A DNA stretch of 64,000 nt from Pedobacter sp. MC2016-14 (GTDB taxonomy: Bacteria; Bacteroidota; Bacteroidia; Sphingobacteriales; Sphingobacteriaceae). This document shows positions 27,134 to 36,788 of this stretch, in pieces. The stretch covers positions 310,001 to 374,000 of the forward strand of contig NZ_JAJMPA010000003.1 of NCBI RefSeq assembly GCF_020991475.1, in the 5' to 3' direction. Below the pieces are notes generated by a model, which was given only the letters and a program-made list of their open reading frames with translations, searched no databases and had not been told where the DNA came from. The first letter of the stretch is position 1. Each line of letters begins with the position of its first letter. The position numbers were made by a program, and so were the translations under genes.

Positions 27134-29212
27134 CTAGTTAATCGGCTGACCAATGTAATTGTATTTTTTTCCGTCTATTTCATAGATGGTTTGCTTACCG
27201 CTCAGCGAGATCGTTGGATCACCAAGCACTTTATATGGAATCTGGCGAACTTTTTTACCTGAAGTGTCTATAATGCTAAATACGTCATTGTCAAAAACTA
27301 AGGCGTAACCTGCTTCAAATCCATAGGCAACAGTATATTTGGAGAGCACAGGTTGCCCAGCTTTATTAAGGTAACCATAGGATTTGCCTGCTTCTTCCTG
27401 AGCGGGCCTATACACAGCCATTCCGTCCTTAAAATCATCTATATGACCAAATATAGGGGGTGTCAATTTGGTGCCATCACCTTTTAATATACCTGATAAA
27501 TATCTTTGAGAATCATCAGCATAAACGAGTAGGGGTTGCTGATCTACCGGAACCAACTCGTTATAAATGGGTTTAACCACCATCTTTCCGTTCTTATCAA
27601 TCATTCCCAACTTCTCCAGTTCATCTTCAATGATAATCACCCCATATTCCGGATAAGATTTTGTCGATAGCCCCTTCAATTCAGTAATCAATTTATTATC
27701 CAGCGACCTGATCTCACGCTTTTTCCGGCCTCTTTTTGACTTTGTGAGCAGCAATACATTTCCAACTTTTTCTATCTCATCGTATTCAAAAGGAATTACC
27801 TCCTTTTCATCGTTTTCTAATACGCCTACATACTTGTTGGAGTCCATAAAGACCGTCATTTTATCAGAAAGATCTTTTATAAAGGAATATCCTTTTTTGA
27901 TTGGAATCAATTTTCTGTTTTTAGCATCGAGGTGAAATACCTGATCTGCTTTAGAAGACTTATAATAATGACCAGTATTATCGGTTGCTGCTAAATCCGG
28001 CTCCGAAGCAGGAATAACTATGTTAAAGTTACTGTCTACAATACCGTATTTGTCTGCCTTCCTGTCCAGGTAGGTGCCGTAGCTCGTACTATACGCATTT
28101 GCCAGTGCTACTGCAGAACCCGTTATTTTTTCTCTATCCTCGGCAAGGTAGAGTACCAGCTCCCTAACCTGATCAGGAAATTTTAAACTGATTCTTTGCA
28201 TTTCCAGGCCAAACAACTCTTTATCGCCCGCAATAATTTCTTTCATCTGCTTTATCGCCTCAAAACCCTTTAAGTGCTCGTTTTTATCCAGCGCCGCCAG
28301 CTTAGCATTAAATGAGCGGTACTGGGCAATTTTAGGGAACAACTCAGCAGGTATTTTGCCTAATTCTTTTACAATTGCATCTTTATCCGTCATTTTTGAA
28401 GCGGCTTTAAGTACAACTAACGCCTCAGCAAAATCTTTTTTAATGCCTGGATTAATGGTCGTCAACGGTATCGCAGAACTACTGTTTGAGTTCATCAAAA
28501 CCCCATCGGCATTTAAGGCCTGGTAAGCTAAAATATCACTGTATAAACTTAGTGGGACATCAAATTCAAGTTCTTCCCCTTCGGCAGAATAGATCGAAAT
28601 TGCCTTGTTTTGATAACGGATTGCCTTCTTGTCCTTAGGGTTAAATTTAAAGGTCTTAACGCTTTTTGGATACTCATAACTAAAATCTACGGTCATGCTG
28701 TCTACCCGTTTCATACCAATTTTATCTTCAGGGTAGGCCTGCCCTTTAACATATAATTTTTTTAAGCTGATGCTGAGATCGTCTTTGGATACATTAGCCG
28801 ATTCTCCATTAGGATAAACCTCAAAAGAGGAGTAGGGCAATTCAGGTTTCTGGGTAAAAATTAAATTTTGTGTGTACTCGGCTACGCCTTTTCTTATTCC
28901 ATTGAAATCCGTATTGATTTTGAATACAGAATCTGACTTCAGCTCGTCTTTTTTACCGCTTCCATTTCCCATAGACATTCCAAATCCGATATAGATGTTA
29001 AATCCATCTATTTCTTCTTTTAAGGAATTGAGGCTGTCCAGATCAGTCTTTAAGGTTTTCTGGAGCTCATTTTCAGACAGTGCTGATATTCTTTTGATGT
29101 ACTCATCCTTGGTTTTTACGTCTTCGAGTGAGGGTGTAGAGCATGAAGCGATAAACAAAAGTAGGACTGAACCTAAGGATGATAATTTGACGGCGTTTAA
29201 TTTTTTACTCAT
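27134..29212 (-). CDS. WG-repeat lipoprotein
   Basis: 692 residues; lipobox at LLFIASCSTPS near residue 24. The first half is helical and acidic. The second half (about 385-690) shows repeats of the WG (KWG) beta type, for example KLGMIDKNGKMVVKPIYNELVP and SYGYLNKAGQPVLSKYTVAYGF. It is paralogous in plan to the next upstream lipoprotein (same signal, same LKSD/KLADSVN-like middle, same repeat tail). WG repeats are thought to bind other proteins at the cell surface. The substrate and partner are unknown. Confidence 0.8.
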   Translation of the reverse strand: MSKKLNAVKLSSLGSVLLLFIASCSTPSLEDVKTKDEYIKRISALSENELQKTLKTDLDSLNSLKEEIDGFNIYIGFGMSMGNGSGKKDELKSDSVFKINTDFNGIRKGVAEYTQNLIFTQKPELPYSSFEVYPNGESANVSKDDLSISLKKLYVKGQAYPEDKIGMKRVDSMTVDFSYEYPKSVKTFKFNPKDKKAIRYQNKAISIYSAEGEELEFDVPLSLYSDILAYQALNADGVLMNSNSSSAIPLTTINPGIKKDFAEALVVLKAASKMTDKDAIVKELGKIPAELFPKIAQYRSFNAKLAALDKNEHLKGFEAIKQMKEIIAGDKELFGLEMQRISLKFPDQVRELVLYLAEDREKITGSAVALANAYSTSYGTYLDRKADKYGIVDSNFNIVIPASEPDLAATDNTGHYYKSSKADQVFHLDAKNRKLIPIKKGYSFIKDLSDKMTVFMDSNKYVGVLENDEKEVIPFEYDEIEKVGNVLLLTKSKRGRKKREIRSLDNKLITELKGLSTKSYPEYGVIIIEDELEKLGMIDKNGKMVVKPIYNELVPVDQQPLLVYADDSQRYLSGILKGDGTKLTPPIFGHIDDFKDGMAVYRPAQEEAGKSYGYLNKAGQPVLSKYTVAYGFEAGYALVFDNDVFSIIDTSGKKVRQIPYKVLGDPTISLSGKQTIYEIDGKKYNYIGQPIN

Positions 29213-29347
29213 TTGCTATTATTAAAATAGAAGATAGATAATCACATCTCAGACAATTAAAATCACCATAATGTTTTGATTTAGCTGTGTTTTGCTCGCT
29301 TGAGGGTCAAACACAGGTCATTACAGATGCTCAAAAAGCCTACGAGT

Positions 29348-31129
29348 TTAAATGCCCTTGTAAGCCTTCTTCACCTTATCCCGACTCAAATAGTATTTTG
29401 TATTTTTGCTTTTCACAAGAATAAAGTTATCCTTATCAAAGTCATTATACAGGCTATAGTCTCCCGCAGGCAGAAAACTTTGTCCAGTATTAGTATCCAG
29501 GGTCTTGTATATCGGCGCTTCGTTGCCACCTTTGGTCATCAGCTTCGAAAAAACAATTCCCTGTTTAATTGTAAAACCGTCTTCAGTTGGCGGAATTACG
29601 ACACTGCCTTTAAGGTCAAATAAGGTAATGGTATTGTGACCACCGGGTACATCTCTAATTGCATAAATATATTTGCCTGAAATATTAACATGAATATAAA
29701 GTGGCTCAATGACAAATTTTCCATCCTTATCTAAAATACCTTTGTCAGCGCCAACGTTAGCATACTCATCATTTTTATCTGCTTTGTAAACCGAAACATG
29801 AGTAGCATCTGCGGTAGCACTTATAGCGAAAGTTTTCAGGGCAGTCTCACTAAAAGAAATCATTTTTTTATTTTTGATATCGAGTCGGTAATAAGAACAA
29901 TCCATGCTATTCTCTTTATTATTGCAGGCCTTGTAATAATACGAGTTAATCGCCTGAAGATTTTTAAACTGTGGTGTCAACAGCCACTTCCCGTTTGCGC
30001 CAATAATGCCGAAAAGATCTTTTTTATCGCCTTTTGCAATTGAAACGCCGGATGCTATTACATCTTCATTTTTTATAGTTACATTAATTTTACCACTTCT
30101 AATTTCATCTGCAACGTAAACCACTACTTTTTCAACATCGTTATAAAAATGGTATGAAGAAAGCATCGAATTGACTTCTTTATTTTCTTCATCAGACAAA
30201 CCGTTAGGAAGTTGATCAGCGAGATCATTGAGCAAATCTTGAGTGGTACCGTACTTTCCTTTATCAAGGTTACTAACGGCCTTGTTCAATAGCTGACTAT
30301 ATTCCTTTAAAAGTTTTTGTTTAGCCGCTGAGGGTGCTGAATTTGAGCTTGTACTGTTCGTTTCAATCAATCTCCCGGTTTTATCCATGCCCAATACTAA
30401 AAGGATGCGATCTGAAGGCCCCTTAAATAATAGTGTAGCAGATCTGTTTCCAAGTTGTTTTAGCGTAACTGGTGTATTCCCAATTTTTGTCTCCAAATGA
30501 TCTTTATCCAATACCACTTTGCGGGTTTTTGTTACATATTCATAGTTGAGTTGAGCATTCACACTGTCTGCCAGTTTAACAGATTTAGTTCTTGCAGGTT
30601 CATCCAAATCTGTTTGCATGATCTGTTTTTTATCCAGACTCGACTTATCATGCAGAAATATCTTATTAAGATCAATCCTGCTACTCAAAACCGTTTTGTA
30701 CTTGTCGTCAATTCCCTCTCCAAAAATTGGTGGCTTTTTAAAATCTTCAGGTAACGCTGTTTGATATTGCGCGCCATTTTCATCTACCATTTGAATAAAT
30801 TTGTAATTAGCGGCCAGTTTACTCATCTCTTCCTCAATCTTCTTCTCCGATGCTAATGGATAACTATCAAGCTTAACAACACCTTCATTACTTGATTGGT
30901 CGAATGTTGTTGATGGAGAAATCTCCATTTTTAAATTAATGAGAGTTAGCAATCTATCTATATCCTCAGCCTGACTTTTAAAAGTAGATCTTAACTCTTC
31001 CAATGATTCATCTTTATATGCATTTATAAACCACTTTTTTGAATTGTCATTAGTTTTGTTTGCTTTGCCACCACAAGCTAATAGAAATAGAAACGTGGTA
31101 GGTAAGATTAGGAGCTTGATAGCTTTCAT
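29348..31129 (-). CDS. WG-repeat-like lipoprotein, paralogue
   Basis: 593 residues with lipobox FLLACGGKAN near residue 19. Early coiled segment (SLEELRSTFKSQAEDIDRLLTLIN), central mixed region (ARTKSVKLADSVNAQLNYEYVTKTRKVVLD) that parallels SMTVDFSYEYPKSVKTF of the neighbour, and a C-terminal beta-repeat part (DLFGIIGANGKWLLTPQFKN, KGILDKDGKFVIEPLYIHV). It is the first gene of the minus-strand lipoprotein cluster, 135 bases ahead of its paralogue. Function unknown. Confidence 0.78.
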   Translation of the reverse strand: MKAIKLLILPTTFLFLLACGGKANKTNDNSKKWFINAYKDESLEELRSTFKSQAEDIDRLLTLINLKMEISPSTTFDQSSNEGVVKLDSYPLASEKKIEEEMSKLAANYKFIQMVDENGAQYQTALPEDFKKPPIFGEGIDDKYKTVLSSRIDLNKIFLHDKSSLDKKQIMQTDLDEPARTKSVKLADSVNAQLNYEYVTKTRKVVLDKDHLETKIGNTPVTLKQLGNRSATLLFKGPSDRILLVLGMDKTGRLIETNSTSSNSAPSAAKQKLLKEYSQLLNKAVSNLDKGKYGTTQDLLNDLADQLPNGLSDEENKEVNSMLSSYHFYNDVEKVVVYVADEIRSGKINVTIKNEDVIASGVSIAKGDKKDLFGIIGANGKWLLTPQFKNLQAINSYYYKACNNKENSMDCSYYRLDIKNKKMISFSETALKTFAISATADATHVSVYKADKNDEYANVGADKGILDKDGKFVIEPLYIHVNISGKYIYAIRDVPGGHNTITLFDLKGSVVIPPTEDGFTIKQGIVFSKLMTKGGNEAPIYKTLDTNTGQSFLPAGDYSLYNDFDKDNFILVKSKNTKYYLSRDKVKKAYKGI

Positions 31130-31281
31130 AGGTTAGGAGATTCAAGATAAAATTGTAATTTTTATAGCTCGCTGTTAAAACAGAAAAATATAGTTTAAGT
31201 TTAACATAACTTAACTCTGCTTGTTCTAAAAAACGTTGTCGCTATGTGGAGGTATTGTCAGAGACGGATTAGCAAACCCAT

Positions 31282-31665
31282 CTATAAAAACTTCTTAATT
31301 AAACCTTGTGATAACAGTAATAATAGCAGGAACCCATAAATGCTCCATACAAGACGTGTTTTTGATGCATTAATGTCAGCAAAGAACTCATTGAGTGGAG
31401 GGTCAACTTTTAATGTACGGGTAATAAGTTGATAAGCTAAAAATGAATAAATAGCCAAAAAAAGCCATATCGCTGGTTTTGACAATGGTAACAACTTGAT
31501 GCCTGCTATCATTGATATTGAAGCTAAGATATTTAATATCAACAATAAAATAGCAGCACATAGATGCACTATGGCCATCAAATCAGCTCCTTTGTTTGAT
31601 TTATCCAGCCTTACGTAGTGATTATAGAAAACTTTATACGCCGTTTCTAATGCTGATTTAATCAT
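31282..31665 (-). CDS. hypothetical integral membrane protein
   Basis: 127 residues with three likely membrane helices: about 28-50 (LMAIVHLCAAILLLILNILASI), 62-78 (AIWLFLAIYSFLAYQLI) and 105-125 (LVWSIYGFLLLLLLSQGLI). The N-terminus is amphipathic (SALETAYKVFYNHYVRL). No family recognised. It is likely a separate unit from the lipoprotein cluster, 152 bases away. Confidence 0.65.
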   Translation of the reverse strand: MIKSALETAYKVFYNHYVRLDKSNKGADLMAIVHLCAAILLLILNILASISMIAGIKLLPLSKPAIWLFLAIYSFLAYQLITRTLKVDPPLNEFFADINASKTRLVWSIYGFLLLLLLSQGLIKKFL

Positions 31666-31790
31666 GATTGGTATGCTCTTTTATGCCCATGTAGCGCTCT
31701 GCAAAAATAAAAAAATATAGCTTAAAATTTGTAGGTTTAGGCTGCAGACTTGTATCAATCATATTTAAGTTAAGATCAATCAAAACAACA

Positions 31791-32330
31791 ATGGAAAAAA
31801 TTGAAATTTACTCAAGTAAATCAAAATCTCTTTTATTACTAATTGCGTCAGTGCTCTTTGTGATTGGAGGAATTTATATGTTGCTAAATGCCGAATATAT
31901 TATGGATTATCGAATGAAAAATATATTATTTATAAAAGGAGTTGGAATTTTTTCGATTATATTTTTTGGACTAGGAATCTATGTATCGATAAATCGATTA
32001 ATAAAAAATCAGCTTATTCTGATAATTGACCGAACTGGGCTAAATATTAATCCAAATAGCTCTTCCTCTGAAAAAATAGAATGGAATAATATAGATGGAT
32101 TTTCTGAAATGAAGGTCCAAAGCTCAAGATTCGTAATTATTAACGTAAATAATTCAGATTATTGGATTGAAAAAGAGAAAAATAAGTTAAAAAAAAACCT
32201 CATGAAATTTAATGTCAATAATTATGGTTCACCATTTAATCTTTCAGCGCATACAATGCAAATTAATCATGATGAACTAATGGGACTATTAAATACAAGT
32301 CTGACAAATTATAAATTAGACGTCAATTAG
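31791..32330 (+). CDS. STM3941-family membrane protein
   Basis: 179 residues. Two N-terminal membrane helices (SLLLLIASVLFVIGGIYMLL and GVGIFSIIFFGLGIYVSI) are followed by a PH-like beta domain (LIIDRTGLNINPNSSSSEKIEWNNIDGF). This arrangement, with the sentence-like IEWNNIDGF start of the second strand set, fits the STM3941/YcxB-type family. The gene is clearly more AT-rich than its neighbours and uses AAA/ATT codons heavily, which suggests recent gain. Confidence 0.7.
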   Translation: MEKIEIYSSKSKSLLLLIASVLFVIGGIYMLLNAEYIMDYRMKNILFIKGVGIFSIIFFGLGIYVSINRLIKNQLILIIDRTGLNINPNSSSSEKIEWNNIDGFSEMKVQSSRFVIINVNNSDYWIEKEKNKLKKNLMKFNVNNYGSPFNLSAHTMQINHDELMGLLNTSLTNYKLDVN

Positions 32331-32360
32331 CTTCATCATCAATAAAACAATTTTATACCG

Positions 32361-33557
32361 ATGAAAAACAAAAAGATCCTGATATCCGGTGCAAGTATTG
32401 CCGGGCCAACGTTGGCCTACTGGCTTAGCCATTATGGATTTGAGGTAACTGTGATAGAGAAAGCGCCAGAGCTGAGGTTAGGCGGACAAAATATAGACGT
32501 AAAAGGTCCGGCAAAGGAAATTGCGCAAATGATGGGTATCGAAGAAGAGATCCGCGCAAGAAACACCACCGAAATTGGTACCCGCTTCGTTGATAGTAAA
32601 AACAAAACAGTAGCCGAATTTCCGACTGGGGAATCTATCGGGCTTACTCAAGAGTTAGAGATTCTACGGGGCGACCTTGTTAAAATCCTTTACGAGCATT
32701 CCAAAAAAAAGGCTGAATACCGCTTTGGTGATCATATCACCAGTATTGACCAAAATGACGAAATGGTGAAAGTAGGCTTTGCAAGTGGAAAGGAAGCGTC
32801 TTTCGATATCCTGATTTCAGCCGAAGGTATCGGTTCTAAAACACGCGAACTTGCTTTTGGCAGGCAACCCGATTTTAAATATTTGGGCCTGCACTCTGCC
32901 TACCTAACTATCCCAAAACAACCATCAGATAGTAAATGGGCGCGCTGGTGCAATGCAGAGACTGGTATTGTTTATCTTATGCGGCCTGATAACTATGGAG
33001 AGACCAGAGCATCTGTAACCTTCCTTGCAGAGGAGGATGCGTATAAAGGGCTTTCTCCAGAGGCGCAAAAACAAGCATTGATCCGGCGGATAAAAGGTTC
33101 CGGCTTTGAATCAGAGCGGATTATTGAGGGCATCCACCAGTCTAAAGATTTGTATTTTGACAGGGTAAGCCAGGTTAAAGCGTCAAAATGGAGTATCGGC
33201 AGGGTAGTCATTACCGGTGATGCTGCCTGGTGTGCTACGCCTATTGCAGGTAAAGGTACAGACCTGGCCATGGCCGGTGCTTACATCTTAGCGGGAGAAC
33301 TTTTTAAAGCCGATAATATTGAGCAGGCGTTCAACGCTTATGAAAACAGAATGCGGCCATATGTAGAAAAATGTCAGAAATTGCCCCCTGGAATTCCATG
33401 GGTAGTTTATCCGACCACTAAATTTGGTGTTTTTGTGTTAAACAGGTTGGTGGCCGCCGTAGGGAGCAAACCGGTAAAATGGTTAATTGCTAAGCTAAGT
33501 GGCAATAAAAAAGCTGATCAGAAAGAGATCATCTTGCCTATTTATAAAGTCAATTAG
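32361..33557 (+). CDS. FAD-dependent monooxygenase (PHBH/TetX-like fold)
   Basis: 398 residues. The FAD-binding motif is ISGASIAGPTLAYWLSHYGFEV at the N-terminus, the DG-like motif is FDILISAEGIGSKTRE near 150-165, and the GD motif is VVITGDAAWCATPIAGKGTDLAMAGAYILAGEL near 285-315. This is group A flavoprotein hydroxylase order. The tetracycline-inactivating TetX group has this architecture too, but specificity cannot be told from the sequence, and many members hydroxylate other aromatics. Immediately after its stop lies a fragment of an msrA-like gene. Confidence 0.88.
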   Translation: MKNKKILISGASIAGPTLAYWLSHYGFEVTVIEKAPELRLGGQNIDVKGPAKEIAQMMGIEEEIRARNTTEIGTRFVDSKNKTVAEFPTGESIGLTQELEILRGDLVKILYEHSKKKAEYRFGDHITSIDQNDEMVKVGFASGKEASFDILISAEGIGSKTRELAFGRQPDFKYLGLHSAYLTIPKQPSDSKWARWCNAETGIVYLMRPDNYGETRASVTFLAEEDAYKGLSPEAQKQALIRRIKGSGFESERIIEGIHQSKDLYFDRVSQVKASKWSIGRVVITGDAAWCATPIAGKGTDLAMAGAYILAGELFKADNIEQAFNAYENRMRPYVEKCQKLPPGIPWVVYPTTKFGVFVLNRLVAAVGSKPVKWLIAKLSGNKKADQKEIILPIYKVN

Positions 33558-33690
33558 CTAAACCAGAATACCTCAATTACTATTTTGCCGATCCTGATAA
33601 GCCTTTTGCCAAAATATTGTAAATCAAAAATTGAGGCAGTTGCTGCCTGATTTTAACGGGGAAGTGGATCAGGACAGACTGGGCACTTGT
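33558..33690 (+). pseudogene. remnant of an msrA-like gene (3' end)
   Basis: The stretch reads KPEYLNYYFADPDKPF, the same as the C-terminal part of the intact MsrA-like protein at 51292-51873, and the DNA matches that gene at about 51721-51855. One C is missing in the CCCTTTTGCC run, which shifts the frame and gives early stops, after which similarity continues in another frame (GGGGAAGTGGATCA). There is no start. It is a truncated and frameshifted copy lying right behind the monooxygenase gene. Confidence 0.85.
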
Positions 33691-33768
33691 TTGAGAAAGA
33701 ATACTCAATTACGATTATCTTGCAAAAATGTTAAATTGCATGGAAATTCCTCTTAAATTATAAATATA

Positions 33769-34470
33769 ATGTCCATTGATCAAATGCTCTCAAAAGAAAA
33801 TTCCTTACTTAAAGAATGGACGCTAGATCCTAACTTTCCAGATCAAATGCGGTTTTTAGATGTAAATATTCACCTTAAATACCCCGATGTAGATTCACTA
33901 CTGGAATTTGAACCTCAAGAGAGAAAAAGGTTAATAGCCCAAGATCATCGTGAAAAATTTAATGAACTCATCCAGCTTAATTTATTTCAAGATTATGAGC
34001 GCATCGGCACTACCAAGCGGCCAACAGGAGTAAAGACCAAGATTCCTTTTTCTGCTTTGGCAGAAATACAGAAGTTGGATTTCGTCGATATTTTTACTGA
34101 AAAAGTTGACGGTGCAAAAAAGAAGAAGCAAAGAAAACAATCAGTGTTCTACTGTGTAAAAATGACAGTTGTTGCTCAGATTGAAGGTGTTGATTCTGGC
34201 TTGGAGCAAGTTGATGATCAATATGTGTTAATTAAAGCCAAGTCTCACGATGATGCATACGCTAAAATTGAGAAGCAAAAAGATGAATATGAAGTACGAT
34301 ATTTAAATTCAGACGGTAGGTTTGTAAGGTGGAAAATTGAAAGTTATGATGATTGCTATCAAACAGACATTAAAAGCTTTAAAGATTTAAAAGATCCCAG
34401 GGGTTCTGAAGTCTATTCGAAATATAGAACAAGGCGTATGAATCCAGACAATGTATGGGATGGAAAGTAA
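33769..34470 (+). CDS. DUF4288-type hypothetical protein
   Basis: 233 residues, soluble, with no signal. The C-terminal half (FYCVKMTVVAQIEGVD to YLNSDGRFVRWKIESYDDCYQ) resembles the DUF4288 domain: a beta-strand pair followed by a short hydrophilic helix and the GRFVRWK core. The N-terminal half is charged. The role of this family is unknown. It lies downstream of the msrA remnant. Confidence 0.7.
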   Translation: MSIDQMLSKENSLLKEWTLDPNFPDQMRFLDVNIHLKYPDVDSLLEFEPQERKRLIAQDHREKFNELIQLNLFQDYERIGTTKRPTGVKTKIPFSALAEIQKLDFVDIFTEKVDGAKKKKQRKQSVFYCVKMTVVAQIEGVDSGLEQVDDQYVLIKAKSHDDAYAKIEKQKDEYEVRYLNSDGRFVRWKIESYDDCYQTDIKSFKDLKDPRGSEVYSKYRTRRMNPDNVWDGK

Positions 34471-34576
34471 GACACCCAAGATAACAGCAATTGGCTTGCA
34501 AAAATGTTAGCATATCAATATTGAAAAATTAGGGTCAAAAGCAACTGAATGGTTAAAATCGGAAATATAAACTATT

Positions 34577-34789
34577 TCAGCTTCTAGGGCTAAAATTTGC
34601 TCTTAAATAGGCTGATGTGCCAAGGACGGGAAGCATTATAATAACGGCTATCCAAATAACTTTGTGCAAAGGATGCAGGTTTTTATTTTTCACTGTTTTA
34701 ACAATACCATAGATGAGGTAGCTTAGCAGACCAAAATGAAGTAAGAGTTGGCTAATTATCATCTTTGCTAATATAAGATAATTGGGCAT
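34577..34789 (-). CDS. PLDc_N-like two-helix membrane protein
   Basis: 70 residues with two membrane helices (LLLHFGLLSYLIYGIVKTV and VIWIAVIIMLPVLGTSAYL). The second helix follows a short basic loop (KNKNLHPLHK). This matches the phospholipase D-nuclease N-terminal (PLDc_N) domain found alone in many small Bacteroidota proteins. Function unknown. Convergent with the DUF4288 gene. Confidence 0.65.
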   Translation of the reverse strand: MPNYLILAKMIISQLLLHFGLLSYLIYGIVKTVKNKNLHPLHKVIWIAVIIMLPVLGTSAYLRANFSPRS

Positions 34790-34830
34790 ACAAAACAGTT
34801 TCGTTTTTCATTTTGTTCTTATGTTATTTA

Positions 34831-35415
34831 ATGACTATGATGAAATCCTTTTTGTGCTGTTTTTTGATGTTCCTCGCTACAGCCAGCTTTGGCCAAAGCG
34901 GAACTTACCAGCGTAAGTTTCCTGGTGGAGCAATCTGTAAAATTGCCCTTATCAAAAAGGGCGAAAAGATAAGCTGCGATGTTTTTGCCTGGTGGGCAAA
35001 TGCATCTGCAAGGACCGGGAATTTTTCTGGTTCTGGAACCTTAAAAGGTAAAAGCTGGCTCCTGAAATCTGAGGATGATCCGTACTGCAGGGTAGAAATG
35101 GCTTTTATCGGGCAATCCATTAAGGCCAGCTTTAATGACTGCATGCAAAGTAACCTTCCGGAAGACTTTTCGGGCAACTACACAAAAGTGACTGCTAATC
35201 TTCCCGGAAAATATATTGTAAAGGCACCAAAGGCATACTTTTATGGCAGGGCTGATATTTCGGCTAAAAAAAGCAGCTACCTGGTTGCAGGAGATATGGT
35301 GGAAGTTGTACTTGAAAATATTGATAACAGTGCAGGAATATTGATCAGCTACACCAGTAAGAATGGCACCCGTACTACAGGGTATCTGAACTGGGCCGAT
35401 CTAAAAGCCAACTAA
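34831..35415 (+). CDS. secreted hypothetical protein
   Basis: About 194 residues; signal peptide MMKSFLCCFLMFLATASFGQ. An upstream ATG exists 18 bases earlier but the chosen start gives a cleaner signal. The mature part has two beta-rich halves: a strand set with RKFPGGAICKIALIKKGEKISCDVF, and a C-terminal SH3-like stretch (KAPKAYFYGRADISAKKSSYLVAGDMVEVV) that resembles bacterial SH3 repeats binding cell-wall peptides. Function unknown. Confidence 0.7.
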   Translation: MTMMKSFLCCFLMFLATASFGQSGTYQRKFPGGAICKIALIKKGEKISCDVFAWWANASARTGNFSGSGTLKGKSWLLKSEDDPYCRVEMAFIGQSIKASFNDCMQSNLPEDFSGNYTKVTANLPGKYIVKAPKAYFYGRADISAKKSSYLVAGDMVEVVLENIDNSAGILISYTSKNGTRTTGYLNWADLKAN

Positions 35416-35471
35416 TTTGTTTTGCTGCCGAAGAAGGTGGATTAAATAGCACCAATCAAATTTTAATTCTT

Positions 35472-36269
35472 TTACTCTCCAAAGGCAAACCGCTTTGGAA
35501 TTTTGTAGCCGTTTTGATAGGGGATTACAACGCTATCAACCTTGATAGACTTTTCATCCAGGCAATTAAATCTTTCCAGGATCAGCTCATAGTTTTTGCG
35601 GCCCGGCACTTTTCTAAAGGAATACCGGTTTTCATCGCAAACAGTAAGTTTATAATCGTCACCTGCGCCTTCCCCATAATCGCTAAGGGTAGGGAAGCCA
35701 AAAGTCTTACCAAGTTTCCCATTGGCCAATTCAATCATGGTCAGGTTGTAATTATTTCCCATATGGCTTTGTCCGCCCGAGAGCACAATGGCTTTATTTT
35801 CCTCACCAATTTGTTCCAGTTTCTCAAAGCTTCCCGGGTTTCCATACATACCACCTCCACCGGCTTGCAATCTAAAGTCATTCAGCTTCCATCTACCTTC
35901 TAATTTTTTAAAGATAAATACATCACACCAGCCAACAGATACACCATACATTGGGCCGCGGTTTTCTACTACATATAAGTAGTATTCACCAGATTGATCT
36001 TTAAAATACATCAGTTTAACATCATCCCTGGTCATGGTGTCTGCCTTGCTGTCCGTTTGTGGCAAATTACTTACCGTATCATAAATAGATTTCGCCAGTA
36101 GCTCGGCATCAGCCACCTGCAGCGAATCTTTATCAAAAACAGGCATCTCGGCGGTCATTTCCGTGGATTGTGCATTCGCTGTAGAATCTGAGTTCTGAGC
36201 AGTAGATTCGCGTTTGCCATTACAGCCTAGTGCGATAATTATTACGGATAAATAAAGTAAATGTTTCAT
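35472..36269 (-). CDS. hypothetical lipoprotein
   Basis: 265 residues; lipobox at VIIIALGCNGKRE near residue 16, then a Ser/Thr/Gln-rich linker. The mature domain includes DGKADTMTRDDVKLMYFKDQSGEYYLYVVENRG-like strands (FKDQSGEYYLYVVENRGP) and a glycine-rich turn (GGGGMYGNPGSFEK). No known family. Probably periplasmic; transcribed on its own. Confidence 0.7.
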   Translation of the reverse strand: MKHLLYLSVIIIALGCNGKRESTAQNSDSTANAQSTEMTAEMPVFDKDSLQVADAELLAKSIYDTVSNLPQTDSKADTMTRDDVKLMYFKDQSGEYYLYVVENRGPMYGVSVGWCDVFIFKKLEGRWKLNDFRLQAGGGGMYGNPGSFEKLEQIGEENKAIVLSGGQSHMGNNYNLTMIELANGKLGKTFGFPTLSDYGEGAGDDYKLTVCDENRYSFRKVPGRKNYELILERFNCLDEKSIKVDSVVIPYQNGYKIPKRFAFGE

Positions 36270-36341
36270 CTCTTGGTTTGAGTGAAATCAAAAACTAAGC
36301 CACAAGCCTTCTATGATCACCAGTTAAAGAAAATCGAGAAA

Positions 36342-36788
36342 TTATAATTTCCTAAAGCGTTCACCTAAAATAATGGCATATCCCATATCATAAGCCATGG
36401 TAACCTCTATTCTATCAAAGGTTCCTGTTTTGCTACCTTTCCAGCCAGTCTCTCCATTACTGCCATATTTCAAAATCAAAACTACCTGGTAATTAGCGTT
36501 CGTGTTACTTTTCTTCTTTAAGATTTTACCTGTTGCATCAGTTTCAATCCAATATTCTACCGGATAGGCCTTCACATCATGTACCTGAAAGAAGCCGCTG
36601 CCATCTTTATTAATTTCCACTATAGGCTCTTTAGATTTTTCATACCAATATTTGCCAGTTATTTCCGGCGGAATGGCCTTATTACCAAAATATGTGTTTC
36701 CCGCAACAGTAAACTTCTCAACTTTTTGTGCTACTGCATTTACTGTAAAAACCACAAGTAATAAGGCAAGGATCGATAGTCGTTTCAT
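36342..36788 (-). CDS. secreted hypothetical protein
   Basis: 148 residues with a signal peptide ending near VNAVAQ. The mature part is a single beta-rich domain (AVIPPEITGKYWYEKSKEP-like, then EVTMAYDMGYAIILGERFRKL). It is the last gene of a four-gene minus-strand operon and overlaps its upstream neighbour by 4 bases (ATGA), which points to coupled translation. Confidence 0.7.
   Translation of the reverse strand: MKRLSILALLLVVFTVNAVAQKVEKFTVAGNTYFGNKAIPPEITGKYWYEKSKEPIVEINKDGSGFFQVHDVKAYPVEYWIETDATGKILKKKSNTNANYQVVLILKYGSNGETGWKGSKTGTFDRIEVTMAYDMGYAIILGERFRKL

Noticed and set aside
32361..33557. Calling the monooxygenase a tetracycline-resistance TetX
   Set aside because: Only the general fold is shown; the FAD motifs are shared by many hydroxylases and no TetX-specific residue could be confirmed.
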